A stretch of DNA of 64,000 nucleotides from Rachycentron canadum. Its lineage: Eukaryota; Chordata; Actinopteri; Carangiformes; Rachycentridae. Position numbers and translations under genes: made by a program. Under the pieces are notes generated by a model, which did no database searches, was not told the DNA's origin, and saw nothing but the letters and a program-made list of their open reading frames with translations. Below are positions 52,001-59,997 of the stretch, piece after piece (the first letter of the stretch is position 1; the number at the start of each line of letters is the position of its first letter). The stretch is taken from the NCBI GenBank assembly GCA_038496675.1, contig CM076651.1:9563750-9627749 (forward strand), written 5' to 3'.

Positions 52001-54612
52001 GTGTGACCTCAAAATATTGACAATAGTAATAATTGTAGGTATTTATCTGTACAGTCTTTCCTCTGGCAATTATACACAATTCACAGAACCACAGTTAGAT
52101 TCATAATCATTCATTTGTGGGTACGATGCCTCCTTCCCCCTCATACAAATGCTTTGTGCAGTGCTTCTGGCTTTAAAGAAACAGACCCCACAAGCACACT
52201 AGAGCTTGTGAATGGCTAGTCCTCTCCAAACATGGGCCTGAGGTCAGATCTGAAACAAGATAGCGTGCCTGCTTGTACAAATGTGTGTATGTGTGTGTAC
52301 AAGAGTGAGAGAAAACGGCAAAGCTTCTATACCCTATTTATTTGTTGTCTTTCCATCCACTGTTCATTTTGATAACATCTCCCAAGTCAAGGCACTTTGC
52401 CCAAGTCAGCAGTCCTGTGTATACTAACACAGAGAAATTACCCCAGCCCTTCCCTGATAGGCAGGGCCGTTTGCTGTGGTAGAGGAGAGCGCTCTCTGTC
52501 CCTCATGTTTGGACGGAGAAGACGTGCATGGTGCAGGCGCCAGGCAGGGCACTGATGGAGACTTGCTCCGCCATATGAAGGGCTGTATCATCAATATTAC
52601 TACTTTTTTTTCTCCTTCCACCTCTCCTGATTTACCTGCATGTTTTTGACAAGTGCTGACTCTGATGAGTTCCAGCTAGTATCTTTGTGCTCTTTCAGTT
52701 TGAAGTTTTATTTATTTTGGTTCCACACTTTGTTTCACAGGCATTCTCACATCGACAAAGGGATCTCTTTTTAATCCAGGCTCCAGTCCACCTTTTTTAG
52801 AAAACATCATTATCCTGATGTCTCCCTGCCAACTAATGGACAAATAATTCATACAAAATTTTACAAAATCATAAATTATTTGCAACATTTAATTCTAAGT
52901 TGATAGTAGTTGTTTTTGTTTTTTTGTTTTTTTTTAAATGTTCAATAAGTTTATTTACTAGGTAGCATAAAACCAGAGGGTCAAAGTCACTAAAAATGCA
53001 GGAATTAAATAATTTGCAACATCACAGGCAAAGGCCAGGCGTGCTCATTTTCTTAAGCTTGTCACTTTCTAAAAATCAACTTTTTAAATGATTGACCATT
53101 TTAAAGAGAACACTTAGGCTCTTTTCCAGTTTTCTTGCTGATTTTTAAACCCCTTGTCCTCCTTTCCTCCTTCTCTCTCTCCCCAATTGTTTTGATAGCT
53201 GAATGTGCTTTTGAAGCAGCTTGTCCACATACTTGTGGTGTGCAGTGTGTTCTGGCCTAACTGTTTCTGTCTTGTGCTGTTTTACCTCTTTATAGGGTCC
53301 ACTCTGAAACGACTATGTCTAGGCAAAGAGCGCAGTAGTAGTAACTATCTCATTTACTTTCTTACTCTCTGTCTTTCTCTGTCCTCACTGTTTCAGTCCT
53401 CCTTATGTTTGTATGTGCACTATTTTCTCTTTATTCTTTTGACACAAATGTGGCAGTTCTTGTGGGTACTCTTCAGATTGTTGACTTGATTTACATTTGT
53501 TGTTGTTTTGCATGGCGGTGTGCATACATGTTTTGATTGCTGAATTCAGTCATTGCTTGCATATCAAACACTTCATTCGTCTATAATTCCTCCTCTAAGT
53601 CATGTTGCAATCCTTTGGCTGCTATGTTGGCAAAATATGTGTCACAGTTGTAGCTGTATACACATTTACTCTGGCCTCAACAACCATTATGACTACTTTT
53701 AAAAGTATTGAGGGTTTCATTGCATTCATGGAGGTGAAATTATAAATTTACTGTGTCAAGAGTGCCTTAAATTATGCCATACAGTAGCCAATTGATTTGA
53801 CAGTCATCTTTACTAGACTTGGCAGATTTTTAAGACCTGTATGTCTTTTCAGGGTCTTCTCTCAGCACCACCACAGCTCAGGCAGCCTCCAGTCAGACAC
53901 AGCCATCACTCACCACAGCCACACCCTCACCTTCTCCTCAGCCAATCACACAGCTTGCTCAGGTCCAGACCAACAACAGCAACAACAAAAGAGGCACGTT
54001 CACTGACGATCTTCACAAGTTGGTAGATGACTGGACGAAGGAGACTGTTGCTGCAGCCAATCAGCCACGCCCCTCTCTGAACCAGATCAAACAGCAGAGA
54101 CGCCAGCAGGACCTGGAATGCAGAGCGCCACCCATAGGAGCAGCTACACATGAGGTATTTGAAATAATACTGTCCACTCATTGGATTTTAATTTATTGCA
54201 TTTGATGTAATTATGAGGTGCCCTTTGCACTATTTCGTAAACCAATCCACTTCTGTTCCAGATGAAATGCCATGTTGGTCCCAGCAAGTTCCAGCTGCCT
54301 CTTTCCTGCCCTCTGACTGCTGCTTTAGGTCCTGGTATGCCTACAAGCCTAGCGCCTGGCTCCTCAGCAATGCTCCCTCCTGGGTACCTTCTGCCAGCAG
54401 GCTCCTATGGCGTGATGGTTCGCAGTCCGCTTTACCCTCAGCAGTGGCCCGGTATGCCTAGTCCCGTAGGGTCTGTGGGTCCTGTAGGCCTGCTTGGTGC
54501 TGCAAGAATGATGCCCTATACCGCAATGGCAAACCCAGGGATCCAACCCTATCCTCTGGTCATGCACAAGCCTGAGAATGGCCCTTGTCCAAAAACCACT
54601 CGGACTACCTAA
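17358..54612 (+). CDS. wnk2: WNK2, lysine-deficient protein kinase; 29 coding exons, 2806 aa
   Basis: All 29 exons join in phase through GT-AG introns into 8421 nt ending in TAA. The start at 17358 (context ATCATCATGG) precedes an N-terminal RFIRRSL motif. The kinase domain (about 176-434) has the WNK hallmarks: Lys189 in GRGSFKTVYKG, Cys206 where other kinases have the catalytic Lys, HRDLKCDN at 303-310, DLG at 324-326, and chloride-pocket residues Phe239, Leu255, Leu325 and Leu327. Then come the autoinhibitory/PF2-like region (440-500), the KLHL3-type acidic degron (566-575), a long Gln/Ser/Pro-rich middle, a second PF2-like domain (about 1700-1790), an RVEF motif, an RFQI SPAK/OSR1-docking motif (2167-2170) and a coiled coil (about 2385-2420). 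GFFHESD, SIRDRVALI and GWTVYH match WNK2 rather than WNK1. Family knowledge: WNKs sense chloride/osmolarity and phosphorylate SPAK/OSR1, which control NKCC/KCC transport. Confidence 0.93.
21454..21566 (+). mobile_element. Relic of a Tc1-type transposon end (MITE-like)
   Basis: ACACCTGTCCAAT at 21454 and TAATAAAGTGGTCAGGGAGTG at 21541 resemble the two ends of a Tc1-type element common in teleosts, whose 3' end typically reads 'cctaataaagtggccggtgagtg'. Only about 110 bp remain, with no transposase frame. Confidence 0.5.
28722..28770. repeat. (TG)n microsatellite, wnk2 intron 1
   Basis: Perfect TG run preceded by TGTATGTG-rich DNA. Confidence 0.95.
29213..29250. repeat. (CA)n microsatellite, interrupted
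   Basis: CA run with a single AAA interruption in wnk2 intron 1. Confidence 0.9.
29551..29582 (+). repeat. A-rich (A9G)n-like tract
   Basis: Three A8-A10 blocks separated by single G residues in wnk2 intron 1. Confidence 0.8.
30360..30532 (+). CDS. wnk2: wnk2 coding exon 2 (kinase)
   Basis: 173 nt, acceptor TTTCCTCTAG, donor GTGAGT. It encodes DRKLSKVERQRFKEEAEML through TSGTLK, including Phe239 and Leu255 of the chloride pocket. Confidence 0.93.
30759..30979 (+). CDS. wnk2: wnk2 coding exon 3 (catalytic and activation segment)
   Basis: 221 nt, acceptor TTCCAACAG, donor GTGAGA. It encodes HRDLKCDN, the DLG magnesium motif and the start of the activation loop (ASFAKSVIG), with Ser334 and Ser338 equivalent to WNK1 Ser378 and Ser382. 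The conserved LKRAS is LKAAS here. Confidence 0.93.
31074..31231 (+). CDS. wnk2: wnk2 coding exon 4 (kinase, APE region)
   Basis: 158 nt. It encodes TPEFMAPEMYEEHYDEAVDV through IYRKVTS, subdomains VIII-X, nearly identical to other WNKs. Donor GTGAGT. Confidence 0.93.
33052..33140 (+). CDS. wnk2: wnk2 coding exon 5 (kinase)
   Basis: 89 nt, acceptor CTTCCTCAG, donor GTGAGT. It encodes GVKPASYNKVMDPEIKEIIG through KKEER of kinase subdomains X-XI. Confidence 0.92.
33597..33816 (+). CDS. wnk2: wnk2 coding exon 6 (end of kinase and PF2-like region)
   Basis: 220 nt, acceptor CTTCCCCTAG, donor GTGAGT. It encodes the last kinase helix (YTIKDLLNHAFF) and the OSR1-like domain (ELAEEDDGKKASIAL, IEFTFDLEKEVP) that autoinhibits WNK kinases. 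Confidence 0.92.
34814..34930 (+). repeat. Interspersed teleost repeat fragment
   Basis: GATATCTCAGTATCGCCATAAGGG and AATTTCTTAAAATTTGGCAC resemble a high-copy fish repeat I recall with 'gatatctcaggaacgcc...gggaatttcttcaaatttggc'. Family name not assigned. Intron 6 of wnk2. Confidence 0.5.
35809..36088 (+). CDS. wnk2: wnk2 coding exon 7 (acidic degron)
   Basis: 280 nt. After ESGFFHESDAK and SIRDRVALIKWRRER it encodes EPEDPEVDQH at 36016-36045, the KLHL3-binding acidic motif, and NLPTSATS as in human WNK2. Confidence 0.9.
36176..36291 (+). CDS. wnk2: wnk2 coding exon 8
   Basis: 116 nt. It encodes SDGTLDSGMGSTVYSDSHSS, conserved among WNK1 and WNK2. The acceptor is a NAGNAG tandem (GCAGCAG at 36172-36178), so a version one residue shorter is possible. 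Confidence 0.9.
36602..37513 (+). CDS. wnk2: wnk2 coding exon 9 (large Cys/His-rich exon, HSN2-like position)
   Basis: A 912-nt exon in phase 0 at both ends, acceptor CTCAATCAG, donor GTAGGT; without splicing the frame stops at 37573. It encodes 304 residues with Arg-rich Ser sites (RRRHSDLSS) and a Cys/His-rich patch (SHICQACLSLL, then THLCPCDLRHH). It sits directly after the SDGTLDSG exon, where WNK1 carries the nervous-system HSN2 exon, so it may be an alternatively used cassette. Confidence 0.8.
38149..39366 (+). CDS. wnk2: wnk2 coding exon 10 (Gln-rich, 406 codons)
   Basis: A 1218-nt exon in phase 0 at both ends. The acceptor follows a 16-T tract (TTTCTTAG) and the donor is GTGAGT. Gln, Ala, Ser, Thr and Pro dominate, with many short QQ/QQQ clusters and no folded domain, like the disordered Q-rich middle of WNK1. 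Confidence 0.85.
40040..40231 (+). CDS. wnk2: wnk2 coding exon 11
   Basis: 192 nt, phase 0 at both ends, acceptor CTTCTGTAG, donor GTATTG. Gln/Ser-rich (QDGQSHGQNLSQS, LPPQQSVAQATVQQ), continuing the disordered region. Confidence 0.8.
40462..40884 (+). CDS. wnk2: wnk2 coding exon 12
   Basis: 423 nt, phase 0 at both ends, acceptor TTCCCCTCAG, donor GTAATT. Ser/Pro/Thr-rich (PSQYPTVQVMTAV, LTPSVSPLSPLL). The opening QYP segment resembles the FPPRLPPQYP part of WNK1. Confidence 0.8.
41278..41601 (+). CDS. wnk2: wnk2 coding exon 13
   Basis: 324 nt, phase 0 at both ends, donor GTATGG. The acceptor is again a tandem (ACAGCAG), allowing loss of one Gln. It encodes a Gln-rich segment ending in GPTETNAE. 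Confidence 0.82.
41832..41875 (+). CDS. wnk2: wnk2 coding exon 14 (44 nt)
   Basis: Acceptor CTATTGTAG, donor GTACTG. It encodes DQAAEKHTAGQSYD and links in phase to SVNSDATSGKE, matching the human QSCESYGGSDVTSGKE junction. Confidence 0.8.
42548..42657 (+). mobile_element. Decayed Tc1-type transposon fragment
   Basis: CAGATCAGCCTTAACATTA resembles the terminal sequence of a common fish Tc1 family. It is followed closely by a stretch resembling the middle of that family's transposase gene (GACAGGGTCATGG, CCAAGGCTCA, TGATGCACG). The joining of end to middle implies a large internal deletion, and stops break the frame. It lies in wnk2 intron 14. Confidence 0.55.
43015..43174 (+). CDS. wnk2: wnk2 coding exon 15 (basic stretch before second PF2-like domain)
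   Basis: 160 nt. It encodes SDATSGKEMSDGCEG, a strongly basic segment (RKHHRRSTRTRSRQEK) and SRPKLSMLN, closely matching human WNK2. Confidence 0.92.
43277..43393 (+). CDS. wnk2: wnk2 coding exon 16 (second PF2-like domain)
   Basis: 117 nt, phase 0 at both ends. It encodes VCNTGDKMVECQLETHNHK through GDAPEEIATYM, nearly identical to human WNK2. Confidence 0.93.
43983..44153 (+). CDS. wnk2: wnk2 coding exon 17 (second PF2-like domain end)
   Basis: 171 nt, phase 0 at both ends. It encodes VENDFILPLEKEVFIEQ through KAEDMLSEDTEG, then a Ser-rich linker. The donor is GTGCGA, weaker than its neighbours. Confidence 0.9.
44438..44480 (+). CDS. wnk2: wnk2 coding exon 18 (43 nt)
   Basis: Acceptor TTTTAAAG, donor GTAAGG. 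It encodes ASAPSTPQLVYQQN, matching NAPVYQQN of human WNK2. Confidence 0.85.
44701..44799 (+). CDS. wnk2: wnk2 coding exon 19
   Basis: 99 nt, acceptor CCTTGACAG, donor GTATTT. It encodes VLHTGKRWFIICPVAET, a strongly conserved WNK2 block. Confidence 0.9.
45166..45962 (+). CDS. wnk2: wnk2 coding exon 20 (contains RVEF motif)
   Basis: 797 nt, acceptor CTTCTTCAG, donor GTAAAA. A Ser/Gln-rich linker is followed by the conserved block RRVEFVDRTIKTLDEKL and LLYQEHAPS. RVEF fits the PP1-docking RVxF pattern. A TG repeat starts 11 nt into the next intron. Confidence 0.9.
45974..46022. repeat. (TG)n microsatellite next to wnk2 exon 20 donor
   Basis: Starts 11 nt after the donor GTAAAA at 45963; the transcript would carry a long UG repeat there. 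Confidence 0.95.
46356..46413 (+). CDS. wnk2: wnk2 coding exon 21 (58 nt)
   Basis: Acceptor CTCTCTTCAG, donor GTAGGT. It encodes PQIPERTESVGALSDSAVA. Weakly conserved; assigned from splice sites and phase. Confidence 0.7.
46515..46579 (+). CDS. wnk2: wnk2 coding exon 22 (start of RFQI motif)
   Basis: 65 nt, acceptor CCCTTTAG, donor GTGAGA. It encodes GRDVAASSSSKNRFQ; with Ile from exon 23 this forms RFQI, the equivalent of RFSV in human WNK2. Confidence 0.8.
46785..47449 (+). CDS. wnk2: wnk2 coding exon 23
   Basis: 665 nt. It encodes IIPTPPDVICRLEKS, RHSAPPNFYKA, SSPDVTPRHIPRAQT, YSDSGDED, LMKRAVAFLRRSGRSKS and SAYISSDNDSEFEDADMRK, each aligned with a block of human WNK2. Donor GTAAAG. Confidence 0.9.
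47594..47618. repeat. (TG)n microsatellite, wnk2 intron 23
   Basis: Short perfect TG run about 145 nt after exon 23. Confidence 0.9.
48092..48318 (+). CDS. wnk2: wnk2 coding exon 24 (coiled coil)
   Basis: 227 nt. It encodes HMKEISELQAFQRSEIECLY, a heptad coiled coil carrying the WNK His-Gln signature, then LPPNVGLLHAAPPSGRRRR and SKHKLKAGKLLNPM. Confidence 0.92.
48521..48745 (+). CDS. wnk2: wnk2 coding exon 25
   Basis: 225 nt, acceptor TTGCACCAAG, donor GTACAT. Ser-rich, ending in HTQQPCSLKGSFSTDNIYSG, which matches QTQQPCSVRASLSSDICSG in human WNK2. Confidence 0.88.
48746..50597 (+). other. wnk2: wnk2 intron 25
   Basis: AT-rich 1.85 kb intron without a recognisable frame, repeat family or RNA gene. 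Confidence 0.6.
50598..50696 (+). CDS. wnk2: wnk2 coding exon 26
   Basis: 99 nt, acceptor TTTTTACAG, donor GTTTGT. It encodes GWTVYHQTSERVTYKSSSK and RFLSGPVSLSI, nearly identical to human WNK2 and absent from human WNK1 as I recall it, which supports the paralogue call. Confidence 0.92.
50697..53295 (+). other. wnk2: wnk2 intron 26
   Basis: 2.6 kb, AT-rich; no frame with homology seen. T-rich tract near 52915-52936. Confidence 0.6.
53296..53340 (+). CDS. wnk2: wnk2 coding exon 27 (45 nt)
   Basis: Acceptor CTTTATAG, donor GTAACT. It encodes WSTLKRLCLGKERSS, matching WSALKRLCLGKEHSS of human WNK2. Frame-neutral in length. Confidence 0.88.
53853..54154 (+). CDS. wnk2: wnk2 coding exon 28
   Basis: 302 nt, acceptor TCTTTTCAG, donor GTATTT. 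Thr/Ser/Gln-rich, then NNSNNKRGTFTDDLHKLVDD and RPSLNQIKQQRRQQDLE, the conserved C-terminal WNK block. Confidence 0.92.
54262..54612 (+). CDS. wnk2: wnk2 terminal coding exon 29
   Basis: 116 codons and TAA, acceptor TCTGTTCCAG. A Pro/Gly-rich tail that ends in KTTRTT, reminiscent of the LRTT ending of WNK1 rather than the shorter human WNK2 end (from memory). Confidence 0.85.
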   Translation: MKCHVGPSKFQLPLSCPLTAALGPGMPTSLAPGSSAMLPPGYLLPAGSYGVMVRSPLYPQQWPGMPSPVGSVGPVGLLGAARMMPYTAMANPGIQPYPLVMHKPENGPCPKTTRTT

Positions 54613-57000
54613 TCTGCTAATTTAGAGTTTGTCAGTGTGTACGTGCAGGATAGTCCAACTCCAGTCTGCTCTGGTTCACCAGAGCCACAACTGTACATAA
54701 TCTGAAACTGTAAATAACATGACAGAGTGTTGATATTCTTTATACAACACATATCTGTAGTAAATAGTGTTTGCGTGTGTGAGTGTGTGTTTGCGTGTGT
54801 GTGCACGAGCGTGCGTGTACACTATACAGTACATGTCAAGTAAGTATGTCTGAATACCTAATGCTTTTTGGCTTCGGTCTTGACTAAACTCAGCCATACA
54901 AGACATTTTGTCTACAGTCATAAAAACATATTCCACTTTATTCTTTATTACTGTAGTTTCACATTGGTTTTGCCTTTCTTTGTCTTGTGTACACTTTAAA
55001 CACTACATTGGAATCCAAATACCAGTGGTTTGAGAAACAGGAACAGGACAGTATTTATGATGAAAATATTTGAAGGAATGTAGTGCCTTGAACATTTAGG
55101 GTTCAAGCCTTGAAGGTGCAGAACCCTATTGTTTGTTTTTTTTGCATTTTTGCCAGATTATTCTATTTTATTTTATTGTCATCTGCTGCGGTTCTGATTG
55201 CTGTGAGCTGGAATGAGCTAAAATCATGAAACTTGGCCCAGTAGCTGGAAATGATATGCATGTGCTTCCAAAGACATATGAGCCCAATCGATCAGATGGT
55301 GGTACTGCGATTAAAATGCAACACAACTGTCATTTTGGAAAGGCCACGCCACTCGCATCAGAAATCCAGCTGACTTGAAATTTAACACACAAGCCCACAT
55401 AAGTCTTTTTGGACCATAAAAGTTCACCATGATGGATTTTCCAACAATTTTTTTTAAAAAAACAAATTTTGAACATCTCTCCTCTTAAACAGATTGCAAC
55501 CAAATTTTCATTGGAACAAAAATTGTGTAATGCTTGTTGATATCTTGTTTAGTTTTCAAGATATTGACTGATAAACTTCACAAGGGGTGGGGCTTAGCAG
55601 GAAATTGGCCGTGACTCATTAACGGTGTGTTAAATTTCCATAAATCTTGGTAGATGTTTTCGGTCAGTGTTTGGGACTAGGCCTCCCAAAGCATTTTGTG
55701 CCAGACACAAATATGCAAAAAAATGTATATCTAAACCTGGTTGACAGAATTGTGCATACTGTGTATTAACCAAAATCTGAGGCGCCATATGGATTGGTGC
55801 AAGTGGGTGTGGCCTATCATTTATCATTCTGCACCGTCTCCTGAACATATACACCAAGTTTCATACAAATCCAATGAAGGAGGATACAATTTGCAGAATG
55901 TTGAGTGATGATGAAACAAGCTCTCACTCCTTTAAACAGAAATAAACTAGCTGATGCGACTTTGCTTGGCTTTGTCAAACCTGAAACCTGTTCGTTGCTG
56001 CTCACAGCTTCAATCTTGGCAGATTGAGCTGCTTCCTATTTTTTTTTTTCCTTCTGTGAAACAAAGCATGTCTGCATACAAGTTATTTTAATTGATGGTA
56101 GCTTGATTGCAGTCCTTTTTTTTCTTTTTCTTTTAATGCATTACAGACACTTTTGTTTTTGGTTTACATATGAATGCCCTTGTAGTACTGCACTATTAAC
56201 ACAGTATATGCTCTTATTTAAATAATAAAATCATGTTTTAACCCTTGTTTACTTTCCACCCCTGTGACAGATGGAATGCCATAGTGGTGAGACGTACCGT
56301 TGCCTTGCAGAAACAAATGGTTAATGTATGACTGATGAGAGGAGGGAAAATAATTACGCCAGCAGCCAAAATCCACTCTTTCAGGTCTAATGGTTCAGTT
56401 GGACACAGCCCTTTTTTGAAAAGATAACAAATGTGTTGGCACAAGAGCTGGCAGTGTTGTACCCTTGTGCTCAGAGGAAAGGCAGTGTCCAGAGCCATAT
56501 ATACTGTACATAGTCCTTTTTACAGTATATGCCTCTGGTAGTGTTCTGATAAGAATGTAGCAGTTAATATGTGATGGCTTGAGGCTTAAAAGTGCAATTT
56601 AACCCCTCCACAAAGCTTTGATCGTGGCTTTGCCACAAGCCTTATTTCTGATGTGTGCAACAGGAGCAAGTTGAAAAGTTGAACAAAGTTACAAATCACC
56701 TAGCAACAGACAGACGTTACCAGGCAAAGTATATTAGAAATCACCCTGCAGACTCTTAATTCACTACTGCTAAATGTTGTTTCAACTTGGCTGTCCTATT
56801 ACAGCGTACGCTGTATGTAAAGTTCTGTGCAATCACCAGTTAAGTCAAATGTTTTTAACTTATTTGATGTTTAAAGCTTGATATATTTTTATTTTTTTTT
56901 TGATGCTGCTATTGTCTGAGGTGATTCCACTGTACAGTTAAAAGCATTCTTCTCACACAAGATGGTACTGAAAAATAAAAGACTTCTCTAATTAACAAAT
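54613..57000 (+). other. wnk2: wnk2 3' untranslated region (extent inferred)
   Basis: No coding signal. Candidate AATAAA signals lie at 56224-56229 and 56974-56979; which is used is unknown. It contains imperfect TG-rich DNA (54771-54820) and an interspersed repeat at about 55098-55940. Confidence 0.45.
55098..55940. repeat. Probable interspersed repeat in the wnk2 3' region
   Basis: Begins with a hairpin-forming AGGGTTC...GAACCCT and includes phrases seen in repeated fish sequences (AAAATCATGAAACTTGGCCC, CACCAAGTTTCATACAAATCC). Boundaries and family are uncertain. Confidence 0.4.
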
Positions 57001-58359
57001 GAGACGCTCACAAAGCAGTGTTATTGCCTTGTTGAAATTTTGATGATGTGTTGATTTCCCAGGTTGCTTTTGATGATAGCCTTTTTTTTTCTTGTCAGTA
57101 ATATATTGCAAAATTCAAATGATACTTGATGTGGGAGATTTGCACAACAGATAGACTCCCTTAATTCTGACCTATGTTAAAATGTTTCCTACACTGTATA
57201 TAGTGGGTTTCACCGCCTGTACTTTTTTTGGTTGTTGTTTTACCACTGACAAGCATGGCCAACTTTTCATGTTCCACAACGCAAAGATAAACAATGCAGC
57301 TACGATGGTTAGAAATTTCACCTCTCCACAACACATTTGAAAGGTTTCAGCACCCCAATCCTTCCAAGCTGTGAATTGTACAGTTTTCTTGTAGTTTATA
57401 TTTGTACATTTTGTTTGTTTAACTGTTAAGGGGTGGTGGAGGTGGTAGTGGTGTTGGAGGGGTTGCTTTGATGTATATTATTCCATCAATTCGGTTTGAA
57501 TTGGACTTTTATAGGATATTATGCAGAGTCTTCTGCTTTGGTGAAATACTTCCAGTAGTAAGAGATTTCTGTTCTCTGTCACTTGTATCTGGTACTTTTT
57601 GTTCCACCTCCCTTGCTGCTAACTCACCGTGAGCAGAGGAGGGAATAACTATTGTTGATATATTCATTTGGGTGCAGTGGTAAAAGGAAGAGATGAAATG
57701 CACAGAAGAGGAACAGTCCTGATACTTCCTACTCTGCTCATTTCACTTCTCTCTGGGCAGCATTGCCCCCTGGTGAATATGCTCTGGTTGTCCAAAGCTT
57801 GTATTTAAACTGTGTGGGATTGCTTCTGCCTGCTGGATGTCCCACTGCATTACCCCACCCTACCCTGCAGCACTCTAATCACAAACTGTATGTTGAGAGA
57901 GAAATAAATATTATTTTGTGCTTGATGCTATGTGTCATTGTTTTTATTTCTATTTGGATTTATTTGTGGCCATATGGTACTATAATGGTATTTCTGAATG
58001 AGCTGCTAAAAGATGAACTCATTCATATATAAATATACATTTTAAAATTAAAATCTCAGTCTACAGTGGTTACACTTTCCCTAAAAAGAGGGTGTGCAAG
58101 TGTTAATAGACTCAATTGAAAATGATGTTCATACAACAGGCTGGTTCATACTCAGTCCAACCCGACATCTTTGAAACGAAGCCACAGATTCGAGACATTT
58201 AACACTAAATAACAGTTGGTTGAGCGTAAATGAAAAATAAAACCGCACAGTAAATGTTATAAATAAGATATAACTTCTACTATAATTAAATTTTGGTTAA
58301 AATGTGGAGAAAAAGCTCTGTTTAAACACCAAAGTCGAAAAATAGATCCTGCTTTGTGT

Positions 58360-58613
58360 GGCGAATGTGTCAACCCGCGTCTGCGGCGTAACGTTACAGC
58401 AATGGTTGCCGCTTTTGTTCAGTCTAGTTTCTGAGTTATTCCCAACACAATGAAATGATCGGGGATGTTATATTGTTTCATTAAACCATTTCACTGTACC
58501 TATGCTTGCTGTGATCTCGTCTGGGATTGTCTAATGAATTAAAAAATCCATCTGCAGCCCTTCCGATCTGGTGTGAGGTTTCCGAAGCACGCAGTCTTGA
58601 GGAACGTGGAGTA
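58360..58613 (+). promoter_or_regulatory. brpf1: brpf1 promoter and untranslated exon 1
   Basis: CpG-enriched DNA with the palindrome GTAACGTTAC (58388-58397). It ends at the strong donor GTAAGTG (58614), which pairs with the acceptor TGTTTCAG ending at 59952. The transcription start is inferred. Confidence 0.5.
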
Positions 58614-59952
58614 GTAAGTGTTTATAACGTTGGTCCAGATCTGTGGCGTTAAACGGTTGAAGGCTGGTTATGTGGCTAATTTTGGTCACATTTGTGTAGT
58701 TGTAACCCTCACTCTACATGTAATTTCGCGATTTGAATTTATGTTTAAACACAAAACACGAACTGGTGAAGACCTGGTGCAAAAAAATATAAATAAAAAT
58801 AAACCTTTTGCTCGTATCGCTCATTTTAGAGCTGCTTTTTCCCCCTTCTTCTCTTTCTCTCCAAACACCAAGGAGGAAGGGAACGAATTGGTTGATCGAC
58901 CTTAGAGGTTTTAATGAAAAATTACACCTAATCACAAACGTTGCAGTAGTTTGTTAAATGCTGGAAACCAGGCGTTTTATTGTGATTTTGCTTCTCAGTG
59001 GCTCGTCTTCACAGGATGAGGTCATTGTGGAGGGAAACACTGTAGAGGGCTGAGTGGTCATCTAACTTAAGGCTGCAGTGTATGTAACTTCAAACACTCT
59101 TTGGTTTATTAATTGTTGTTAAATGTACTAAAATGCTCCGTAGGGTTAAAGTGACGCCTGTTTGTGCAGCTAACGTCTGTCCTGTGAACACAGCTACAAA
59201 TTAGCACGCGAATTAAACCCAAGTAGTTGACGTTACCGACCTGAATGAAACCTTCACCGTCGATTAAGGTGAAAGATTTAACGGCCACTTGCAAAAGCTA
59301 GTTTGTGACATTGACCTGTGAGTAGGGGCCGTTGTTCACCGTGGCCATGCTATTTGGAAAGTGAATTGGTGTTGTTGTTTGCTAGCTGCTGTTAGCTTCC
59401 TGGCTAACAGCGCCAGGCTGGCTGCAATGTTTCATTGTTTGAGGAGGAAGCAGCAGCAAAACGCTACGGCTAACGTTAGCGGGACTAGGATACACTAAGC
59501 CCTTTCTGGTTAGCTTCGCGGTTTTCAGGATAAATTTTGAAAACGTGCACCGTTTCGTCTGTTTGTTTTCTAACCCAGGAGCTTGAATTTGACCACACAT
59601 TAGGGTTAGGTGTTGTGCTGTTTACTCTAGCCTCTGCACGACAGCCGAAGATGACTATTGTTAGCGGGGACCAACTGAAGCATAAAATATTGACCTAAAT
59701 TGCACCTGTTATTTCACTGACAGAACAAAACAGTTTGTTTTCCACTGAGCCTGGGGGGCCATGGTCACGTGACTGCACCATAACAGGTGCACAGTGTACA
59801 GGCACGACTTGTCTAGACTGCTGTCTCTAACAGCTATAGTTCAGCGGCAGCACCCTGTATATAACTAATGTATTTTGAACACAGCACAGCAGACAGAATT
59901 AAGTCTCTGGTACTGATCCTCCTGACTTGTCCTCTCTGTTCCCCTGTTTCAG
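58614..59952 (+). other. brpf1: brpf1 leader intron
   Basis: Intron between the untranslated exon and the start-codon exon. It carries a perfect 12-bp palindrome GCTAACGTTAGC at 59469-59480 in moderately CpG-rich DNA, so it may include a second promoter. No coding signal. Confidence 0.5.
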
Positions 59953-59958
59953 ATGTAA
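59953..59958 (+). promoter_or_regulatory. brpf1: Minimal uORF (ATG-TAA) in brpf1 leader
   Basis: The exon begins ATGTAA, a start codon followed at once by a stop, 39 nt before the main ATG at 59998. Such start-stop elements can stall initiating ribosomes. Confidence 0.5.
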
Positions 59959-59997
59959 TCTTGAACAGCATCTGTCCCAGCAGTCGCTGTTGGCACA

